Part shown: positions 60,931 through 64,000 of the stretch, piece after piece
Numbering within the stretch: the stretch's first letter is position 1
Layout: every line of letters begins with the position of its first letter
Assembly (NCBI RefSeq): GCF_003231305.1
Contig: NZ_QKVM01000025.1
Location: forward strand, 17,511 to 81,510
Length of the DNA: 64,000 nucleotides
Source: Pseudomonas sichuanensis
Lineage (GTDB): Bacteria; Pseudomonadota; Gammaproteobacteria; Pseudomonadales; Pseudomonadaceae
Reading direction: 5' to 3'
Notes under the pieces: model-generated
Databases searched by the model: none
The model's input: only the letters and a program-made list of their open reading frames with translations
Told to the model about the DNA's origin: nothing
Translations under genes and position numbers: made by a program

Positions 60931-60987
60931 CTTGACCGAGTGCGGGCGGCAACGTCGGGCAATCTTCCGCACAACCGAAACCCGCCC

Positions 60988-61752
60988 ATGTCCCTGCCCG
61001 CCCTGCTCACCCAGCACATCGCCCGCCGCCCCCAACGCATTGCCCTGCTGCAGCATGTCGCCGAACAAGGCTCGATCACCCGCGCCGCCAAGGCCGCCGG
61101 CATCAGTTACAAGGCCGCCTGGGACGCCATCGACGAGCTCAACAACCTCGCCGACCAGCCGTTGGTCGAGCGCAGCACGGGCGGGCGCGGTGGTGGCGGC
61201 GCACGGCTGTCCGCCGAGGGCGAACGCGTGCTGCGCCTGTACCAGCGCCTGCAAGCCTTGCAGACACAGATGCTCGAAGCCGCAGAGCACACCAGCGACC
61301 TCGACTTGCTCGGGCGCCTGATGCTGCGCACCAGTGCCCGCAACCAGTTGCAGGGGCGAATCAGCGGCCTGCGCCGCGAGGGCCGGCATGACCGGATCAG
61401 CCTGACCCTCGGCGGCGGGCTGGAGATTGAAGCCTTGATCACCCGTGGCAGTACCGAACGGCTCGAGCTGACCCTGGGCGCCACGGTGCTGGCGCTGCTC
61501 AAAGCGGGTTGGCTGCAGTTGCTGGGCGCCGATGAGCAGGCCGAGCACGGCAGCAATTGCCTCAAGGCCACGGTCGAGGAAGTCCTGGCCGATGACGGCG
61601 AGCAGCGTGAAGTACGCCTGGTATTGGGCAACGGCCAGACCTTGTGCGCGATCGCCGAGCAGCCATGGCTGGAGCAGCATCAGGTACAGGCAGGGTGCGA
61701 GATCCGGGTGCAGTTCCATCCCTCCTATGTACTGCTGGGCGTACCGGTATAG
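60988..61752 (+). CDS. ModE-like molybdate-responsive regulator
   Basis: 254 aa from ATG 60988 (MSLPALLTQHIARRPQRIAL). N-terminal LysR-like winged helix-turn-helix as in ModE (AEQGSITRAAKAAGISYKAA), with the ModE signature GGRGGGGARLSAEGERVL (about 64-81), then TOBE/Mop-like repeats (about 115-250) for oxyanion binding. No molybdate transporter or cofactor genes are adjacent in the window. Confidence 0.85.
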   Translation: MSLPALLTQHIARRPQRIALLQHVAEQGSITRAAKAAGISYKAAWDAIDELNNLADQPLVERSTGGRGGGGARLSAEGERVLRLYQRLQALQTQMLEAAEHTSDLDLLGRLMLRTSARNQLQGRISGLRREGRHDRISLTLGGGLEIEALITRGSTERLELTLGATVLALLKAGWLQLLGADEQAEHGSNCLKATVEEVLADDGEQREVRLVLGNGQTLCAIAEQPWLEQHQVQAGCEIRVQFHPSYVLLGVPV

Positions 61753-61821
61753 CGCTGCCCGCGGTTGCCGCGAGGAATGCGCTACCATGCGCCCACGCTG
61801 TCCCCGCGCCTGGAGCCTTGT

Positions 61822-62796
61822 ATGTCCCACCCCTTCGACACCCTCACCCCCGACCTCGTGCTGGACGCCGTGGAAAGCCTCGGCTTTCTCAGCGATGCCC
61901 GTGTCCTGGCACTGAACAGCTACGAAAACCGGGTCTACCAGGTGGGTATCGAGGACGCGCAGCCGCTGATCGCCAAGTTCTATCGCCCAGGGCGCTGGAG
62001 CGACGCGGCCATTCTCGAAGAGCATGCCTATAGCGCCGAACTGGCCGACTGCGAGGTGCCGGTGGTTGCGCCGCTGCAGCACGAAGGCCGTTCGCTGTTC
62101 GAGCATCAGGGCTTTCGCTTTGCCCTGTTCCCTCGCCGCGGCGGGCATGCGCCCGAGCCAGGCAACCTCGACCAGCTCTACCGTCTCGGCCAACTGCTCG
62201 GCCGCCTGCACGCGGTCGGTGCCACCCGCCCCTTCGAACACCGCGAACAGCTGGCTGTGGACAACTTTGGCCACGCCTCCCTGCGCACCCTGCTCGAAGG
62301 CAATTTCGTCCCCCGCGAGCTGCTTCCAGCTTTCGAATCGGTGGCCCGTGACCTGCTCAAGCGCGTCGAGGACATCTACGCACGCACCCCGCACAAGCTG
62401 ATCCGCCTGCACGGTGACCTGCACCCCGGCAACCTGATGCACCGCGACGAGGCTTACCACGTCGTCGACCTCGACGACTGCCGCATGGGCCCGGCGGTAC
62501 AAGATCTGTGGATGATGCTCGCCGGCAGCCGCGAAGAGCGCCTCGGCCAGTTGGCCGAACTGATCGACGGCTACAACGAGTTCCACGATTTCGACCCGCG
62601 CGAACTGCCCCTGATCGAGCCCCTGCGCGCCTTGCGCCAGCTGCACTACAGCGCCTGGCTGGCGCGGCGCTGGGACGACCCGGCGTTCCCGCCGAGCTTC
62701 CCCTGGTTTGGCCAGCCGCGTTACTGGGGCGACCAGATCCTCGCGCTGCGCGAACAGATGGCTGCGCTGGATGAACAACCGCTGAAATTGTTCTAG
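61822..62796 (+). CDS. srkA: Stress response kinase A (YihE/RdoA)
   Basis: 324 aa from ATG 61822 (MSHPFDTLTPDLVLDAVESL). Aminoglycoside-phosphotransferase-fold Ser/Thr kinase: ENRVYQVGIEDAQPLIAKFY (ATP lobe, about 36-55), catalytic RLHGDLHPGNLM (about 195-206) and metal-binding VVDLDDCRMGP (about 214). Linked to Cpx stress and protection from programmed death in E. coli. Confidence 0.93.
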   Translation: MSHPFDTLTPDLVLDAVESLGFLSDARVLALNSYENRVYQVGIEDAQPLIAKFYRPGRWSDAAILEEHAYSAELADCEVPVVAPLQHEGRSLFEHQGFRFALFPRRGGHAPEPGNLDQLYRLGQLLGRLHAVGATRPFEHREQLAVDNFGHASLRTLLEGNFVPRELLPAFESVARDLLKRVEDIYARTPHKLIRLHGDLHPGNLMHRDEAYHVVDLDDCRMGPAVQDLWMMLAGSREERLGQLAELIDGYNEFHDFDPRELPLIEPLRALRQLHYSAWLARRWDDPAFPPSFPWFGQPRYWGDQILALREQMAALDEQPLKLF

Positions 62797-62860
62797 ATGA
62801 ACAACGTGCTCTGTCTACAATAGGCGTCGCGTTATTTAGCTACCTAAGCAAGGATTCTGC

Positions 62861-63748
62861 ATGCACGCCGCCAACCCGCGCCGCGGGTACATTCTGGGCC
62901 TCGGCGCCTACATCATCTGGGGCCTGTTTCCCCTGTACTTCAAAGCCATCCAGAGCGTCCCGGCGGTGGAAATCATCGTCCATCGGGTGCTCTGGTCGGC
63001 GCTGTTCGGCTCGTTGTTGCTTCTGGTGTGGAAACACCCCGGCTGGTGGCGCGAACTGCGTGACAACCCACGCCGCCTGGCCATCCTGGCCCTGAGCGGC
63101 ACGCTGATCGCCGGCAACTGGCTGACTTACGTGTGGGCTGTGAACAACGGGCGCATGCTCGAGGCCAGCCTGGGCTACTACATCAACCCGCTGATCAACG
63201 TGCTGCTGGGCATGCTGCTGCTCGGCGAGCGCCTGCGCCGCCTGCAATGGCTGGCGGTAGGGTTGGCGGCATTGGGTGTGGCGCAGCAGGTGTGGCAGGT
63301 CGGCAGCCTGCCATGGGTGTCGCTGGCACTGGCGCTGTCGTTCGGCTTCTATGGCTTGATTCGTAAACAGGCGCCAGTGGCCGCGTTGCCGGGGCTGGTG
63401 GTGGAAACCTGGATGCTGGTGCCATTGGCCATCGGCTGGCTGCTGCTGCACCCCACTGCCAACAGCGCCAGCCTGGACTTCTTCAGCAGCAGCGAAGCGC
63501 TGTGGCTGATCGCCGCCGGCCCGGTGACCCTGGTGCCGTTGGTGTGCTTCAACGCCGCCGCCCGTCACTTGCCGTACACCACCCTGGGCTTCCTGCAGTA
63601 CCTGGCGCCGACTCTGGTGCTGCTGCAGGCGGTGCTGCTGTTCGGCGAGCATTTGTCGTCCAGCACATTAATGGCCTTCGCCTGTATCTGGGCGGGCCTG
63701 GCCGTTTACAGCGTCGATGCCTGGCTCAGTTTGCGTAAGCGCGGCTGA
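62861..63748 (+). CDS. rarD: EamA family transporter RarD
   Basis: 295 aa, ten hydrophobic helices in two EamA repeats; RGYILGLGAYIIWGLFPLYF start and WSALFGSLLLLV are typical of the RarD subgroup (chloramphenicol-sensitivity protein). Substrate unknown. A large perfect hairpin follows. Confidence 0.9.
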   Translation: MHAANPRRGYILGLGAYIIWGLFPLYFKAIQSVPAVEIIVHRVLWSALFGSLLLLVWKHPGWWRELRDNPRRLAILALSGTLIAGNWLTYVWAVNNGRMLEASLGYYINPLINVLLGMLLLGERLRRLQWLAVGLAALGVAQQVWQVGSLPWVSLALALSFGFYGLIRKQAPVAALPGLVVETWMLVPLAIGWLLLHPTANSASLDFFSSSEALWLIAAGPVTLVPLVCFNAAARHLPYTTLGFLQYLAPTLVLLQAVLLFGEHLSSSTLMAFACIWAGLAVYSVDAWLSLRKRG

Positions 63749-63767
63749 TCAAATAACGATCAAAGCC

Positions 63768-63796
63768 CTGCAGGCCACGCGGCGCGTGGCCTGCAG
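63768..63796. terminator. Perfect 13-bp hairpin after rarD
   Basis: CTGCAGGCCACGC (63768-63780) / GCGTGGCCTGCAG (63784-63796), loop GGC, 19 nt past the rarD stop. No T-tract on the plus strand. Confidence 0.7.
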
Positions 63797-63811
63797 CAAG
63801 CGCTCCAGAGG

Positions 63812-63820
63812 TTATCCACA
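63812..63820 (+). promoter_or_regulatory. DnaA box
   Basis: TTATCCACA, perfect high-affinity DnaA box sequence. Confidence 0.6.
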
Positions 63821-63924
63821 CCCTCGTCCCCGTGGTTTGTGCACAAGCTACTGATTACGGGGTGTTTTTTGCTCAAATCCCGCCAGCCTGCACCGTTGTT
63901 GGGCTGTAGCGGTACGCCCCCAGG

Positions 63925-63933
63925 TTATCCACA
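63925..63933 (+). promoter_or_regulatory. DnaA box
   Basis: TTATCCACA, same orientation as the copy at 63812, 113 bp apart; TTGTGCACA (one mismatch) lies between them at 63837-63845. Confidence 0.6.
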
Positions 63934-64000
63934 GGAGCGTCCCCGTTAAATCGGGATAACCACCTCAGGGCCGCTTCGCGCCCCATCGCGGCACAAGGCC

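Larger units (their letters stand above)
63749..64000. other. 252-bp intergenic region at window edge with DnaA boxes
   Basis: No gene start seen. It holds a perfect hairpin (63768-63796), two perfect DnaA boxes, a near-box palindrome TTGTGCACAA (63837-63846), and a class-B-like half palindrome near the end (GGGCCGCTTCGCGCCCC, from 63969). Confidence 0.6.

Noticed and set aside
60118..62778. Antisense open frame of 886 codons opposite comF, modE-like and srkA
   Set aside because: Spans three well-supported genes on the other strand and has no family features.

Overview
The window is 64 kb of a fluorescent Pseudomonas chromosome, most likely from the P. putida group. The basis is high GC, the gene order (lptD-surA-pdxA-rsmA-apaGH; tsaD / rpsU-dnaG-rpoD; davBA; pqqFABCDE; bioBFHCD), MurU/AmgK cell-wall recycling, a Gac/Rsm small RNA, and dispersed REP palindromes of the kind common in P. 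putida. It is mostly core genome. I see no prophage, insertion sequence, CRISPR array or rRNA. One tRNA and one regulatory RNA are present.

Layout, left to right. 1-4.3 kb: the end of a polyamine-type ABC ATPase (-), then a response regulator and a periplasmic-sensing histidine kinase (-). 4.4-7.9 kb: a DUF3530 hydrolase (+), then djlA-murU-amgK (-). 8.0-15.6 kb: an envelope/housekeeping run (+), lptD-surA-pdxA-rsmA-apaG-apaH-glpE. 15.7-20.8 kb: the stress trio prkA-yeaH-spoVR (+) behind an RpoS-like promoter. 20.9-24.7 kb: cca (+), folB-folK (-), plsY (+), tsaD (-). 24.8-29.3 kb: the macromolecular synthesis operon rpsU-dnaG-rpoD (+). 29.4-33.2 kb: a large PAS/GGDEF/EAL protein and tRNA-Ile2. 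33.3-36.0 kb: a small accessory stretch with a hexapeptide acyltransferase, an Lrp-type regulator, a DUF6124 gene with a very unusual structured leader, and a HigB2/HigA2 toxin-antitoxin pair.

36.2-49.3 kb: lysine catabolism (davB-davA), the PQQ cofactor cluster (pqqF, pqqA-E and an S9 peptidase), a YqaE membrane peptide, a class III aminotransferase and a LysR regulator. 49.3-49.5 kb: on the minus strand, an apparent RsmY small RNA with ten GGA motifs and a perfect GacA upstream box. 49.7-55.0 kb: two paralogous FadE-type acyl-CoA dehydrogenases flanking a diguanylate cyclase; the second has a PsrA-like operator at its promoter. 55.2-60.1 kb: a small hypothetical gene and the biotin operon bioBFHCD (-), with a BirA-like operator between bioB and the divergent comF-type gene. 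60.2-63.7 kb: comF, a ModE-like regulator, srkA and rarD (+). The right edge is an intergenic region with two perfect DnaA boxes.

The most unusual signals are (1) the DUF6124 leader, in which a central segment can pair with either of two flanking repeats; (2) the RsmY/GacA locus; (3) the BirA and PsrA operator candidates; and (4) structured elements inside the pqq operon (a terminator-like hairpin after pqqA and a REP pair between pqqB and pqqC).
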